A DNA stretch of 64,000 nucleotides from Necropsobacter rosorum (GTDB lineage: Bacteria > Pseudomonadota > Gammaproteobacteria > Enterobacterales > Pasteurellaceae): contig CCMQ01000006.1 of the NCBI GenBank assembly GCA_000751835.1, positions 248,001 through 312,000 on the forward strand, given 5' to 3'. The notes beneath the pieces are model-generated. The model worked only from the letters and a program-made list of their open reading frames with translations, searched no databases and was not told the DNA's origin. Shown piece after piece: positions 8,581 to 18,718 of the stretch (positions within the stretch are counted from its first letter, which is position 1; each line of letters opens with the position of its first letter). Made by a program: the position numbers and the translations under genes.

Positions 8581-9954
8581 GTGAAAAAGAAACATTTTCT
8601 ATTAACCGGCATTGCGCTCGGATTGAGCGTATTAACCACCTCCGTGGCCACTCAGGCTGCTTTTCCGGCATTTGTTGAAGGGCAACAGAGCGCAAGCCTT
8701 GCGCCGATGCTGGAAAAAGTCCTGCCTTCCGTCATATCCATTGCGGTGGAAGGAAAACAAAAATCCACTTTGCAAAATAACGACATTCCCGAAGAATTCA
8801 AATTTTTCTTCGGCCCGGATGTCTTCGGCGGTAATTCGCCGCGGAATTTCAAAGGTCTGGGTTCCGGCGTGATTATCAATGCCGAAAAAGGTTATGCGTT
8901 AACCAATAATCATGTGATCGATCAGGCCGATAAAATTACCGTCAAACTGGAAGACGGGCGAGAATTCAAAGCCAAAGTGGTCGGCAAAGACGAAATGTCG
9001 GATATTGCCCTGATCCAGCTGGAAAATCCGAAAAATCTTACCGAAATTAAAATCGCCGATTCGGACAAACTGCGGGTCGGTGATTTTACCGTGGCAATCG
9101 GTAATCCGTTCGGATTAGGTCAAACCGTGACCTCCGGCATTATTTCCGCGCTGGGGCGTTCCACCGGTTCCGACAGCGGGACTTATGAAAACTATATTCA
9201 GACCGATGCGGCGGTCAACCGCGGTAACTCCGGCGGCCCGTTAATTAATCTGAACGGTGAGCTTATCGGGATCAACACCGCCATTATTTCCCCGAGCGGC
9301 GGTAATGCCGGTATCGCCTTTGCCATTCCGAGCAATATGGCCGACAGTCTGGTCAAACAGATTCTGGAATTCGGCGAAGTGCGGCGCGGGCTGCTGGGAA
9401 TTCGCGGCGGCGAGCTGAATACGGATCTGGCCAAAGCCTTTAATGTTGACGCTCAGCAAGGCGCCTTCGTCAGCGAAGTGTTACCGAATTCCGCCGCGGA
9501 AAAAGCGGGGATCAAAGCCGGTGATGTGATTACCGCCATCAACGGTCAAAAACTGGCCAGTTTTGCCGAGTTAAGAGCCAAAATCGCCACCAGCGGTGCC
9601 GGCAAAGCCATCGAACTGACTTATTTACGCGACGGTAAATCGCACAATACCAAAGTCACCCTGCAATCCGATGATCAAAGTCAGGCTAACGCAAGCGGTA
9701 TTTTACCGGCATTGGACGGCGCGGATTTGGCCAATTACAACGAAAAAGGGCTGCAAGGCGTATCCATCACCGGGGTGAAACCGAGATCTCTGGCGGAACA
9801 GCGCGGTCTGAAAGCCGGCGATATTATTATCGGCGTCAACCGCCAGCCGGTGGAAAATCTGGGACAGCTGCGTAAAATTCTGGACAGCAAACCGTCTGCG
9901 GTGGCGCTGAATATTCTGCGCGGCGATTCGAATTTCTATCTGCTGGTGCAATAA
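8581..9954 (+). CDS. htrA: Periplasmic serine protease/chaperone HtrA (DegP/DegQ type)
   Basis: Envelope quality-control protease that degrades or refolds misfolded periplasmic proteins. It starts at a GTG with GGAG eight bases upstream. There is a cleavable signal peptide (cut after TQA, about residue 26), a trypsin-like domain with catalytic His111 (NNHV), Asp141 (SDIAL) and Ser217 (GNSGGP), then two PDZ domains (about 265-350 and 375-457) carrying GLLGIRGGEL and GLQGVSITGV ligand loops. The length of 457 aa and short LA loop fit DegP/DegQ of Pasteurellaceae. Monocistronic, with its own terminator. Confidence 0.95.
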   Translation: MKKKHFLLTGIALGLSVLTTSVATQAAFPAFVEGQQSASLAPMLEKVLPSVISIAVEGKQKSTLQNNDIPEEFKFFFGPDVFGGNSPRNFKGLGSGVIINAEKGYALTNNHVIDQADKITVKLEDGREFKAKVVGKDEMSDIALIQLENPKNLTEIKIADSDKLRVGDFTVAIGNPFGLGQTVTSGIISALGRSTGSDSGTYENYIQTDAAVNRGNSGGPLINLNGELIGINTAIISPSGGNAGIAFAIPSNMADSLVKQILEFGEVRRGLLGIRGGELNTDLAKAFNVDAQQGAFVSEVLPNSAAEKAGIKAGDVITAINGQKLASFAELRAKIATSGAGKAIELTYLRDGKSHNTKVTLQSDDQSQANASGILPALDGADLANYNEKGLQGVSITGVKPRSLAEQRGLKAGDIIIGVNRQPVENLGQLRKILDSKPSAVALNILRGDSNFYLLVQ

Positions 9955-9975
9955 ATCCTGCGAGTGATAAACATC

Positions 9976-10005
9976 AAGGGGCGAAAACAATGTTCGCCCC
10001 TTTTT
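9976..10005. terminator. Bidirectional terminator between htrA and uvrB
   Basis: A ten-base-pair stem AAGGGGCGAA/TTCGCCCCTT (9976-9985 with 9993-10002) with T-runs lies between the convergent genes htrA and uvrB. Confidence 0.9.
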
Positions 10006-10013
10006 ACATTTGA

Positions 10014-12056
10014 TTAATTCGACCCATTCAGCATAAAGCGTTCCCGCAGTTCATGCAGTTGATCGCGCAATGCGGCGGCTTTTTCAAATTCCAGATCCTG
10101 TGCGTATTTATACATTTGCTGCTCCAGTTTTTTAATTTGTTGCTGATAGTCTTTCGGATTTTTCGGCGCCGGATAAAGTGCGGTCGGTTCTGCGGCTTTT
10201 TGTAAGCGCTGTTTATGTTTGGCTTTATTGGCGGCACCCTGCCCGACATCCAGCAATTCGCCCACTTTTTTATTCAATCCCTGCGGGATAATGCCATGTT
10301 CCTCATTGTACTTCATCTGTTTTTCACGCCGGCGATGGGTCTCGGTAATGGCTTTTTCCATGGATTTCGTCATACTGTCCGCATACAGAATCGCTTTGCC
10401 TTTCAGGTTTCGCGCCGCCCGCCCGATAGTCTGAATAAGCGATCGCTCCGAACGCAGAAAACCTTCCTTATCGGCATCCAGGATCGCCACTAAAGACACT
10501 TCCGGAATATCCAGCCCTTCGCGCAGCAAATTGATGCCCACCAACACGTCAAACTCACCCAAACGTAAATCGCGGATAATTTCCACCCGCTCTACGGTAT
10601 CGATATCCGAATGCAGGTAACGCACCCGCACGCCATGTTCTTCCAGATAATCGGTCAGATCTTCCGCCATGCGTTTGGTTAAGGTGGTGACTAACACCCG
10701 CTCGTTGCGATCCGCCCGCAGACGGGCTTCCGATAACAGATCATCCACCTGAATGGAAACCGGTCGGATTTCAATCTCAGGATCAAGCAAACCGGTCGGG
10801 CGCACCACCTGATCGATAATCTCAGCACCGGATTTTTCCAGCTCGTAAGGCCCCGGCGTCGCCGAAACATAAATGGTCTGCGGCGCCAGTCGTTCGAATT
10901 CTTCAAACCGCAGCGGGCGGTTATCTAACGCGGACGGCAGGCGAAAACCATATTCCACCAAGGTTTCTTTGCGGGAGCGGTCGCCGCGGTACATTCCGCC
11001 GATCTGCGGCACCGTCACATGGGATTCGTCGATAATCAGCAAACCGTCCGACGGCACATAATCAAACAGCGTCGGCGGCGGTTCGCCCTCATTGCGGCCG
11101 GATAAATAGCGGGAATAATTTTCAATGCCCGAACAATAGCCGAGTTCGTTCATCATTTCGATATCAAATTGAGTACGCTGGGTCAACCGCTGTTCTTCCA
11201 GCAACTTATTGTTCGCCAGCAATACCTCGCGCCGTTGCGCCAGTTCCTGCTTGATCTTTTCAATGGCGTCCAGAATGCGTTCGCGCGGCGTCACATAGTG
11301 AGTTTTCGGATATACCGTAAAACGCGGAACGGCGCCGAAGCCCGTGCCGGTCAGCGGATCAAACAGACTTAGCCGCTCAATCTCATTATCAAATAACTCG
11401 ATGCGCACCGCCCGATCATCCGATTCGGCCGGAAAAATATCGATAATTTCGCCGCGTACCCGAAAGGTGCCGCGCTGAAACGCCTGATCATTACGGGTAT
11501 ATTGCAGCTCCGCCAGCCGTGCCAGAATCTGACGCTGGTCAATAATCGCACCGGTTTGCAAATGCAACATCATCTTCAGATAGCTGTCGGGATCCCCCAA
11601 GCCGTAAATTGCCGACACCGACGCCACCACAATGGTATCGCGGCGTTCCAGAAAAGATTTGGTGGCGGATAAGCGCATCTGTTCGATTTGGTCATTGATC
11701 GACGCATCTTTCTCAATAAACGTATCGCTGCTCGGCACATAGGCTTCCGGCTGATAATAATCATAATAGGACACAAAATATTCCACCGCATTTTCCGGGA
11801 AAAAGGCTTTCATTTCCGCATACAGCTGCGCGGCGAGGGTTTTATTCGGCGCCAGTAACATCGCCGGACGGTTTAAACGGGCGATCACATTGGCGATGGT
11901 AAAGGTTTTGCCCGAACCGGTCACCCCCAGCAGGGTTTGATGCGCCAGCCCGTCATTAAGATTTTCGATTAATTTTTCGATTGCCTGAGGCTGATCGCCG
12001 GAGGGCGAAAAATCCGAATGCAGAATAAAAGGTTTGGTATTGATTTTGTTATTCAT
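10014..12056 (-). CDS. uvrB: UvrABC excinuclease subunit B
   Basis: Damage-verification subunit of nucleotide excision repair. The 680-residue protein (E. coli 673) shows the Walker [11 protein letters not shown], the beta-hairpin region [19 protein letters not shown], helicase motifs ending QTIGRAARN, and the C-terminal UvrC/UvrA-interaction motif ([19 protein letters not shown]). I take ATG at 12056; a GTG immediately before it (12059) is the alternative. A USS lies inside the gene (10176) and another in its leader (12076). I see no full LexA box upstream, only CTGT half-sites, so SOS control is not evident here. Confidence 0.96.
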   Translation of the reverse strand: MNNKINTKPFILHSDFSPSGDQPQAIEKLIENLNDGLAHQTLLGVTGSGKTFTIANVIARLNRPAMLLAPNKTLAAQLYAEMKAFFPENAVEYFVSYYDYYQPEAYVPSSDTFIEKDASINDQIEQMRLSATKSFLERRDTIVVASVSAIYGLGDPDSYLKMMLHLQTGAIIDQRQILARLAELQYTRNDQAFQRGTFRVRGEIIDIFPAESDDRAVRIELFDNEIERLSLFDPLTGTGFGAVPRFTVYPKTHYVTPRERILDAIEKIKQELAQRREVLLANNKLLEEQRLTQRTQFDIEMMNELGYCSGIENYSRYLSGRNEGEPPPTLFDYVPSDGLLIIDESHVTVPQIGGMYRGDRSRKETLVEYGFRLPSALDNRPLRFEEFERLAPQTIYVSATPGPYELEKSGAEIIDQVVRPTGLLDPEIEIRPVSIQVDDLLSEARLRADRNERVLVTTLTKRMAEDLTDYLEEHGVRVRYLHSDIDTVERVEIIRDLRLGEFDVLVGINLLREGLDIPEVSLVAILDADKEGFLRSERSLIQTIGRAARNLKGKAILYADSMTKSMEKAITETHRRREKQMKYNEEHGIIPQGLNKKVGELLDVGQGAANKAKHKQRLQKAAEPTALYPAPKNPKDYQQQIKKLEQQMYKYAQDLEFEKAAALRDQLHELRERFMLNGSN

Positions 12057-12386
12057 CACGGGTCATTCCAAAATAAAGTGCGGTCAATTTTAACACATTT
12101 TTCCCCCCGGTCGGCAAGTAAAAATTTAAGTTTTACACAGACTTATATTTGTCAAGTTTCAAACCTCGCAAAATCTGAAAATTTTTTAAAAATTTTGCTG
12201 GAATTTTTATAACATATTGAAAACTATAAAAAAGCTATTTTGCAACCAATTTCAATCTGACAGCGCAACATGCTAGTTTTTATCAGGGATCGGCGCATTT
12301 TTAAAATAATAATTAACAGAGTTATCCACAGGCACTGTGGATATAAAAAAACGCCGTAATAATGCAACTTTTTTTAAGTTTAGCGG
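12057..12386. other. A/T-rich uvrB/tRNA-Asn intergenic region with an inverted pair of DnaA boxes
   Basis: About 330 bases without a gene, very A/T-rich from 12120 to 12245. A consensus DnaA box TTATCCACA (12322-12330) faces TGTGGATAT (12336-12344), together forming a nine-base-pair TATCCACAG/CTGTGGATA hairpin. Function is unknown; two boxes are too few for an oriC call. Confidence 0.5.
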
Positions 12387-12415
12387 TTGACAAGGTGGCG
12401 TGAGATCATTATCAT
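12387..12415 (+). promoter_or_regulatory. tRNA-Asn promoter
   Basis: TTGACA at 12387-12392, a 17-base spacer and TATCAT at 12410-12415, about 30 bases ahead of the tRNA. Confidence 0.75.
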
Positions 12416-12446
12416 GCAGCACTTATTCCTTGTGATACAGATTTAT

Positions 12447-12522
12447 TCCTCCTTAGTTCAGTCGGTAGAACGGCGGACTGTTAATCCGTATGTCGCTGGT
12501 TCAAGTCCAGCAGGAGGAGCCA
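12447..12522 (+). tRNA. tRNA-Asn (GTT)
   Basis: A 76-base cloverleaf with anticodon loop CTGTTAA (GTT), TTCAAGTCC T-arm and an encoded CCA end, closely matching E. coli tRNA-Asn. The acceptor stem pairs TCCTCCT with AGGAGGA. Confidence 0.97.
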
Positions 12523-12585
12523 TTTTTCTTTTGGTCGGTTTTTATTTGTCTCCTTTTATAAAAACTTATTTCCCCAAAAGACTTT

Positions 12586-12620
12586 AAGCCCATATCCTCC
12601 TTATGGGCTTTTATTTTTTT
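12586..12620 (+). terminator. Terminator after tRNA-Asn
   Basis: Stem AAGCCCATA/TATGGGCTT (12586-12594 with 12602-12610) followed by a T-rich tract. Confidence 0.85.
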
Positions 12621-12683
12621 ATTGTAAAAATTTTCCCGCTTCCCTTATACTTTCCCCCTCTTACCAAATGAATAAGGTTTATT

Positions 12684-13658
<975 letters not shown>

Positions 13659-13668
13659 CCGGCATAAC

Positions 13669-14685
13669 TTAAACGCCGAATAACACCGCCCCGCCCTGCA
13701 CCGGCTGGGTGGAGGCATACAACAGACTGAGCGCGAAAATAATGACGATGGCGCCGATTGCCAGTTTAAACAGGCTTTCGGCATTGTTTTGCAACCCCGG
13801 CGATAAATACCATTTGCCCAGTTTTACCGCGCCGGAACGCGCATACTGCACCATTAACGCAAAGGCCGATAAGGTCAGCCCGGTGCCTAACGCCATCACC
13901 AATGCCGCCGCCACGCCCCACGGATATAAATCCAGCATATAAGAAAAAAACAGAATAAAAATCGCCCCGGAACACGGACGCATACCGATGCTCAGCACAA
14001 TCAGACATTGTGATTTAAAATCCGTCGCCTGCGCCAGCTGTCGTTGATCCGGCAAATGCTGATGCCCGCAGCCGCACGGCTGATCGTGCGACGAAAATTG
14101 CGGCTGAATTTGCACCGCACTTTTTTTCGTTTCGGCAACGGACAGCGGCTTGATGCGATACACGGTTGAAAATCCGTTCTGCGCCGCCGGCGCTTTACGC
14201 TGCCGCCACAGTTTGCTGCCGCTTTGATAAACCCATTGTACGCCGAGCAACAGAATCAGACCGAAAGCAAAGCGTTCCAGCCATAGCTGGCTGAATTTAA
14301 AATAGGCGGAAGACAGCGCCAGTATCACCACAATAATCGTGGTTGCCGTCACCGCCACAACGCCCTGCATCAGCGAGGACAACAAACTCAGGCGCAGGCT
14401 GGCTTTTAACTGCGACTGATGGGTTGAAAGATAACTGGCGAGAATAAATTTGCCGTGTCCCGGCCCCAGCGCGTGAAACACGCCGTATAAAAAACTGAGC
14501 AAAATCAGCCAACCGCCCGCATACAGCGGCGCCTGTTTAATCTGATGCAAATAGGCGGACATCAGCTGGTTGAATTCCCGCTGCCACAGCACGATGCGGG
14601 CAAAAAGCGAAGGAAAGTAATACAGCGCGGCGCAAACTAACAGCACCGCCAACAATGAACAGATATATTTTGTCTTTACTTGCAT
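13669..14685 (-). CDS. NicO-family nickel/cobalt transporter
   Basis: A polytopic inner-membrane protein (338 aa, about seven spans) of the NicO/RcnA group that moves Ni2+ or Co2+. The signature HALGPGHGKF near residue 72 (HxxxxGHG) is present, with a second conserved block MRPCSGAIFILFFSY. The cytoplasmic loop contains a metal-ligand cluster (HDQPCGCGHQH) typical of this family. It overlaps the 3' end of the DUF1007 gene by ten bases, so the two are translationally coupled. Direction of transport (uptake or efflux) cannot be read from the sequence. Confidence 0.85.
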   Translation of the reverse strand: MQVKTKYICSLLAVLLVCAALYYFPSLFARIVLWQREFNQLMSAYLHQIKQAPLYAGGWLILLSFLYGVFHALGPGHGKFILASYLSTHQSQLKASLRLSLLSSLMQGVVAVTATTIIVVILALSSAYFKFSQLWLERFAFGLILLLGVQWVYQSGSKLWRQRKAPAAQNGFSTVYRIKPLSVAETKKSAVQIQPQFSSHDQPCGCGHQHLPDQRQLAQATDFKSQCLIVLSIGMRPCSGAIFILFFSYMLDLYPWGVAAALVMALGTGLTLSAFALMVQYARSGAVKLGKWYLSPGLQNNAESLFKLAIGAIVIIFALSLLYASTQPVQGGAVLFGV

Positions 14686-15323
14686 GAAATAATCACCTTC
14701 TGCGCAAAAACCTCGCCTAAAGACGCATCTTCATCGCGCTGATTGCGATCCAGCGAAGCGGCATATTGTTTCATTTTTTCATCCACCTGCGGCGCAACCA
14801 CACGGCCTGTACAATTCGGCGGTAGTGCGGAAAAATCCACCGCACTTTTTATCGGTTCGTCGTAATACATCGATACATAATAGGTCGGATCATAGGTGGT
14901 CAGCTCAAAATCATCATCGGCCAGCAGCGGCGGTTTGGACAACATAAAATCAAAATAATACAGCACCTGCGTGCCGCTTGATTTCATGCCGTAATTGCGC
15001 GGCGTTGAAGTATATTTGATTTTGTCGCCCTTTTTGTTGAATAAATAACTGAAATAATGCTCCTGTACGATATTTTTTATCACATCGTCAATCAGCTTCT
15101 GTAATGCCGGCCGATCGCCCTGTGCCAGCGCCAGATCGTACAAAATGGCGGAAGAACTGGGTTCATCAAGGATCCATTGCATGGAAAAACCGGTTAAGCG
15201 GTTATTTTCCACCAGCACTTTATTTTTCATATCAATAAAGGCATGCGGATGCGCTTCTCCCTGAACAGGGAAAAATAACAACATAATCAATGAGATAAAC
15301 AAAGCGTAATAATTAGTCAACAT
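14676..15323 (-). CDS. DUF1007 periplasmic protein, partner of the NicO transporter
   Basis: A 215-residue exported protein: an N-terminal signal peptide (about residues 1-24) is followed at once by HPHAFID, a DUF1007 hallmark and probable metal-binding site at the mature N-terminus. Genes of this family commonly precede a NicO-type permease, as here (overlap of ten bases). The likely role is delivering or sensing nickel/cobalt on the periplasmic side. A USS is inside the gene at 14839. Confidence 0.82.
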   Translation of the reverse strand: MLTNYYALFISLIMLLFFPVQGEAHPHAFIDMKNKVLVENNRLTGFSMQWILDEPSSSAILYDLALAQGDRPALQKLIDDVIKNIVQEHYFSYLFNKKGDKIKYTSTPRNYGMKSSGTQVLYYFDFMLSKPPLLADDDFELTTYDPTYYVSMYYDEPIKSAVDFSALPPNCTGRVVAPQVDEKMKQYAASLDRNQRDEDASLGEVFAQKVIISCK

Positions 15324-15442
15324 GCACGCTCAATCCGTAAAACCGAACAAGTGCGACATTCTAGCATTAAAGCGTTAATGAAACAAAATATGCTAAAAAC
15401 CACATAGTTTTAGCTAAAAAATAGCATAAACCGCACAAATTA

Positions 15443-15504
15443 TGTGACATATATCAAAAAAATATAAAATAAATATTACGTTACCGACAAAATTTCTGTA
15501 AGAT
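15443..15504 (+). promoter_or_regulatory. CRP-type site and promoter ahead of an orphan terminator
   Basis: TGTGA-CATATA-TCAAA at 15443-15458 resembles a CRP site (the right half also fits FNR). A TAAGAT -10 at 15499-15504 predicts a start near 15511, putting the site centre about 60 bases upstream, the class I activator position. No protein gene follows before the terminator at 15581. Confidence 0.4.
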
Positions 15505-15510
15505 ACCGCG

Positions 15511-15608
15511 CATCAAGTGATAGCTTGGTATTCATAAAGTTCCTAAATAAAATAATCATAAATAGCTAAACTACTTTCCTACCTCCCGTTTCGGGAGGTT
15601 TTTTTTAT
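15511..15608 (+). ncRNA. Candidate small RNA of about 98 nt ending in an intrinsic terminator
   Basis: A strong terminator (ACCTCCCG/CGGGAGGT with a three-base loop and eight Ts, 15581-15608) stands on the plus strand although the nearest upstream gene runs the other way. It therefore must end a transcript that begins within this 440-base gap. The predicted RNA from about 15511 starts with a CAAG/CTTG hairpin, has an unstructured A/U-rich middle, and ends in the terminator with its U-tail, the layout of an Hfq-dependent sRNA. I do not recognise the family. It could instead be an attenuated leader of ettA, but ettA starts 160 bases further on. Confidence 0.45.
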
Positions 15609-15766
15609 TTAAATCAACGCAATGACAGCCTCACGACTTATTACGCAATGCTAAATAAGCAACCCTGCCCGCGGCTCTGAAATGAGTTTTTTGTCGCCCT
15701 GAACTTACAAATATTCATAATTTCAAGTAAAATGACCGCACTTTTTTCATCTGAATGAGAATTATT

Positions 15767-17437
15767 ATGTCATCACAATTTGTTTATACGATGCACCGCG
15801 TCGGTAAGGTCGTACCACCGAAGCGGCATATTTTGAAAGATATTTCACTCAGTTTTTTCCCGGGGGCGAAAATCGGCGTGCTCGGTCTGAACGGCGCCGG
15901 TAAATCCACCCTGCTGCGCATTATGGCCGGCATTGATAAAGACATTGAGGGCGAAGCGCGTCCGCAGCCGGGAATTAAAATCGGCTATTTGCCGCAGGAG
16001 CCGAAACTGCAACCGCAGCAAACCGTGCGCGAAGCCATTGAAGAAGCCGTTGCCGATGTGAAACGCGCGCTGACCCGTTTGGATGAAGTTTATGCCTTAT
16101 ATGCCGACCCGGATGCGGATTTTGATAAACTGGCGGCGGAACAGGCCGAGTTGGAGGCGATTATTCAGGCGCATGACGGCCATAATCTAGCCAACCAACT
16201 GGAACGGGCGGCGGATGCGCTGCGTTTACCGGACTGGGAGGCAAAAATCGAACATTTATCCGGCGGTGAGCGCCGCCGTGTGGCGTTATGCCGTTTGCTG
16301 CTGGAAAAACCGGATATGCTGCTGCTCGACGAACCGACCAACCATTTGGATGCGGAATCCGTCGCTTGGCTGGAACGGTTCTTACATGACTATGAAGGTA
16401 CCGTGGTGGCGATTACCCACGACCGTTATTTTCTGGATAACGTCGCCGGCTGGATTCTGGAGCTTGACCGCGGCGAAGGTATTCCTTGGGAAGGCAATTA
16501 TTCTTCCTGGCTGGAACAAAAGGAAAAACGTCTGGCGCAGGAAGCCGCCAGCGAATCGGCTCGTCAGAAATCCATTGAAAAGGAACTGGAATGGGTGCGC
16601 CAGAATCCGAAAGGTCGTCAGGCGAAAAGCAAGGCGCGTATGGCACGCTTTGAGGAACTCAACAGCGGCGAATACCAAAAACGGAATGAAACCAACGAAC
16701 TGTTTATTCCGCCCGGTCCGCGTTTAGGCGATAAGGTCATTGAAGTGGCGCATTTAAGCAAGAGTTACGGCGAACGCAAACTGATCGATGATCTGTCTTT
16801 CACTATTCCGAAAGGGGCAATTGTCGGTATCATCGGCCCGAACGGCGCCGGGAAATCCACGCTGTTTCGCATGTTATCCGGACAAGAACAGCCGGATAGC
16901 GGCAGCATCACGCTGGGAGACACCGTACAGCTTGCCTCTGTGGATCAATTCCGTGACGCGATGGACGACAAAAAAACCGTTTGGGAGGAAGTGTCCAACG
17001 GTCAGGATATATTACGCATCGGTAATTTTGAGATCCCAAGCCGCGCCTATGTCGGCCGCTTTAACTTCAAAGGCGTGGATCAGCAAAAACGCGTCGGCGA
17101 ACTCTCCGGCGGCGAACGTGGCCGTCTGCATTTAGCCAAACTGCTGCAAGCCGGCGGTAACGTTTTGCTGCTGGACGAACCGACCAACGATCTTGATGTG
17201 GAAACCCTGCGCGCACTGGAAAATGCGATTCTGGAATTTCCGGGCTGTGCCATGGTTATCTCTCACGACCGCTGGTTTTTAGACCGTATCGCCACACACA
17301 TTCTGGACTACGGTGATGAAGGCAAAGTGACGTTCTATGAAGGTAACTTCTCCGATTATGAAGAATGGAAAAAGAAAACCTTCGGCGCGGAAGCACTCCA
17401 GCCTCACCGGATTAAATATAAGCGTATTGCGAAATAA
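15767..17437 (+). CDS. ettA: Energy-dependent translational throttle protein EttA (ABC-F)
   Basis: A ribosome-associated ABC-F ATPase that gates the first elongation steps according to ATP/ADP level. The protein has two ABC domains with Walker A GLNGAGKST (about 37-45) and GPNGAGKST (about 340), ABC signatures LSGGERRR and LSGGERGR, Walker B LLLDEPTNHLD and LLLDEPTNDLD, and the linker between them; it lacks membrane segments. It aligns over its full length with E. coli EttA (555 aa). The start at 15767 (MSSQFVYTMHR) matches the family N-terminus; an ATG four codons upstream is the alternative. A USS lies just ahead of the gene (15735). Confidence 0.96.
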   Translation: MSSQFVYTMHRVGKVVPPKRHILKDISLSFFPGAKIGVLGLNGAGKSTLLRIMAGIDKDIEGEARPQPGIKIGYLPQEPKLQPQQTVREAIEEAVADVKRALTRLDEVYALYADPDADFDKLAAEQAELEAIIQAHDGHNLANQLERAADALRLPDWEAKIEHLSGGERRRVALCRLLLEKPDMLLLDEPTNHLDAESVAWLERFLHDYEGTVVAITHDRYFLDNVAGWILELDRGEGIPWEGNYSSWLEQKEKRLAQEAASESARQKSIEKELEWVRQNPKGRQAKSKARMARFEELNSGEYQKRNETNELFIPPGPRLGDKVIEVAHLSKSYGERKLIDDLSFTIPKGAIVGIIGPNGAGKSTLFRMLSGQEQPDSGSITLGDTVQLASVDQFRDAMDDKKTVWEEVSNGQDILRIGNFEIPSRAYVGRFNFKGVDQQKRVGELSGGERGRLHLAKLLQAGGNVLLLDEPTNDLDVETLRALENAILEFPGCAMVISHDRWFLDRIATHILDYGDEGKVTFYEGNFSDYEEWKKKTFGAEALQPHRIKYKRIAK

Positions 17438-17440
17438 GCA

Positions 17441-17464
17441 AAATCCCCGTTCGGGGATTTTTTT
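17441..17464 (+). terminator. ettA terminator
   Basis: AAATCCCC/GGGGATTT stem with a GTTC loop and a following T-run, only 13 bases before the next start codon. Confidence 0.9.
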
Positions 17465-17476
17465 CAGGAAAATGTT

Positions 17477-18709
17477 ATGCCACAAATACTGATTTACATT
17501 GATAATCTCAGAATCGGCGGTGTCACCACCGTATTAAAAAATTATCTGAACATACTGGCCACCGAGGCGAATTATCAGGTTGATTTGCTTGTGGTCAATC
17601 AACCGCGCGACGCTGTTTTCGACCAATTGCCGGTCAATATAAACAAACATTATCTTTGTTCTCACATTGAAGATGAATTCAATATTTACAGCTTCTGGCG
17701 GTTACGGGAAGAGAATATCACCGAGGAAAACAAAGCGTATTTCCGCTTTTGGCGCAATGCCGTGCGCGAAGAAAGCAAAAAACGCCTGCTGCAATACCTT
17801 AATGCCAGAGCGCCCTATGATTTCATTATCAATTTCAACGGCGATCTGGAAACCTTTCTGGAATCTTACGATCTGCACCGCAACACCAAGGTTATCCGCT
17901 GGATCCATATTCAAAACGATATTCAAACCTACAGCGCCGATCCGGATTACTATCGGATCGTATTGGATAAACAAGCGGTATTCGTGCTGCTGGTGGAAGA
18001 CATGAAAACGGCCTTTCTGCGCATGGCGGCGCATATCGGCTTAAAGCTGGACAATAAACAAGTCGTGGTGCTTTATAATCCGATAGAGACGGATGCTATT
18101 CTGGCAAAAGCGAATGAGGCGGACATCGCCGATAAGGCGTTGCTGGAAGAGGATTATATCCTGTCTGTCGCCGGTCTGTACGATTATAAAAACCATAGCG
18201 AAATGCTGGACATCTACGCCCGCTTAAAACAAAAAGGAATTAAGCAAAAACTGTATATTATCGGCGAAGGCTATGAAAGAGCGGCATTAACGGAAAAAAT
18301 CAACAGATTAGGTTTACAGCAGGATTGCCTGCTGCTCGGAATCAGATCCAACCCCTTTCCGTTTATGAAAAAGGCGAAATTATTTATTCACACCTCCACG
18401 AATGAAGGTTTCGGCATGGTACTGGTTGAAAGTATGGTTTGCGGCTGCCCCGTGGTCGCCATGGATTGCCCGGTCGGGCCAAAAGAAGTCTTGGCGGATA
18501 ATCGATACGGCAGATTGGTGCCGCTGCATGATACGGACGGTTTTGTACAAAGCGCTTATGAATTACTTACCAATGAAACACTGCGGCAGGATTATATCGC
18601 CAGACTGCCGCAGGCCGTTGCACGCTTTCAGGCTGATCGTATCGGCGAACAGCTCTTTCATGTATTGACGCACATAAAAAATCAGGCGACTACCGCGCCG
18701 CCTGAATAA
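17477..18709 (+). CDS. Group 4 glycosyltransferase, probably lipooligosaccharide
   Basis: A 410-residue cytoplasmic GT-B glycosyltransferase. The C-terminal half carries the GT4 signature: LLLGIRSNPFPFMKKAKLFI, then HTSTNEGFGMVLVESM with the EGF..xxxE nucleotide-sugar motif, and CPVVAMDCPVGPKEVL. The N-terminus has a short Rossmann start with GGVTTVLKNY. Its neighbours hldE (heptose precursor) and lpxL (lipid A acylation) suggest a role in the LPS/LOS core. Donor and acceptor cannot be named. The ribosome-binding site (AGGAA) sits right after the ettA terminator. No USS is present within the gene. Confidence 0.8.
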   Translation: MPQILIYIDNLRIGGVTTVLKNYLNILATEANYQVDLLVVNQPRDAVFDQLPVNINKHYLCSHIEDEFNIYSFWRLREENITEENKAYFRFWRNAVREESKKRLLQYLNARAPYDFIINFNGDLETFLESYDLHRNTKVIRWIHIQNDIQTYSADPDYYRIVLDKQAVFVLLVEDMKTAFLRMAAHIGLKLDNKQVVVLYNPIETDAILAKANEADIADKALLEEDYILSVAGLYDYKNHSEMLDIYARLKQKGIKQKLYIIGEGYERAALTEKINRLGLQQDCLLLGIRSNPFPFMKKAKLFIHTSTNEGFGMVLVESMVCGCPVVAMDCPVGPKEVLADNRYGRLVPLHDTDGFVQSAYELLTNETLRQDYIARLPQAVARFQADRIGEQLFHVLTHIKNQATTAPPE

Positions 18710-18718
18710 ATCGGCAAC

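Noticed and set aside
12057-12200. LexA box expected ahead of uvrB
   Set aside because: Only CTGT half-sites are present; no CTGT-N8-ACAG was found, so SOS control is not claimed.
12120-12345. Chromosomal origin (oriC)
   Set aside because: Only two DnaA boxes and no flanking origin genes such as dnaA or mnmG in the window.
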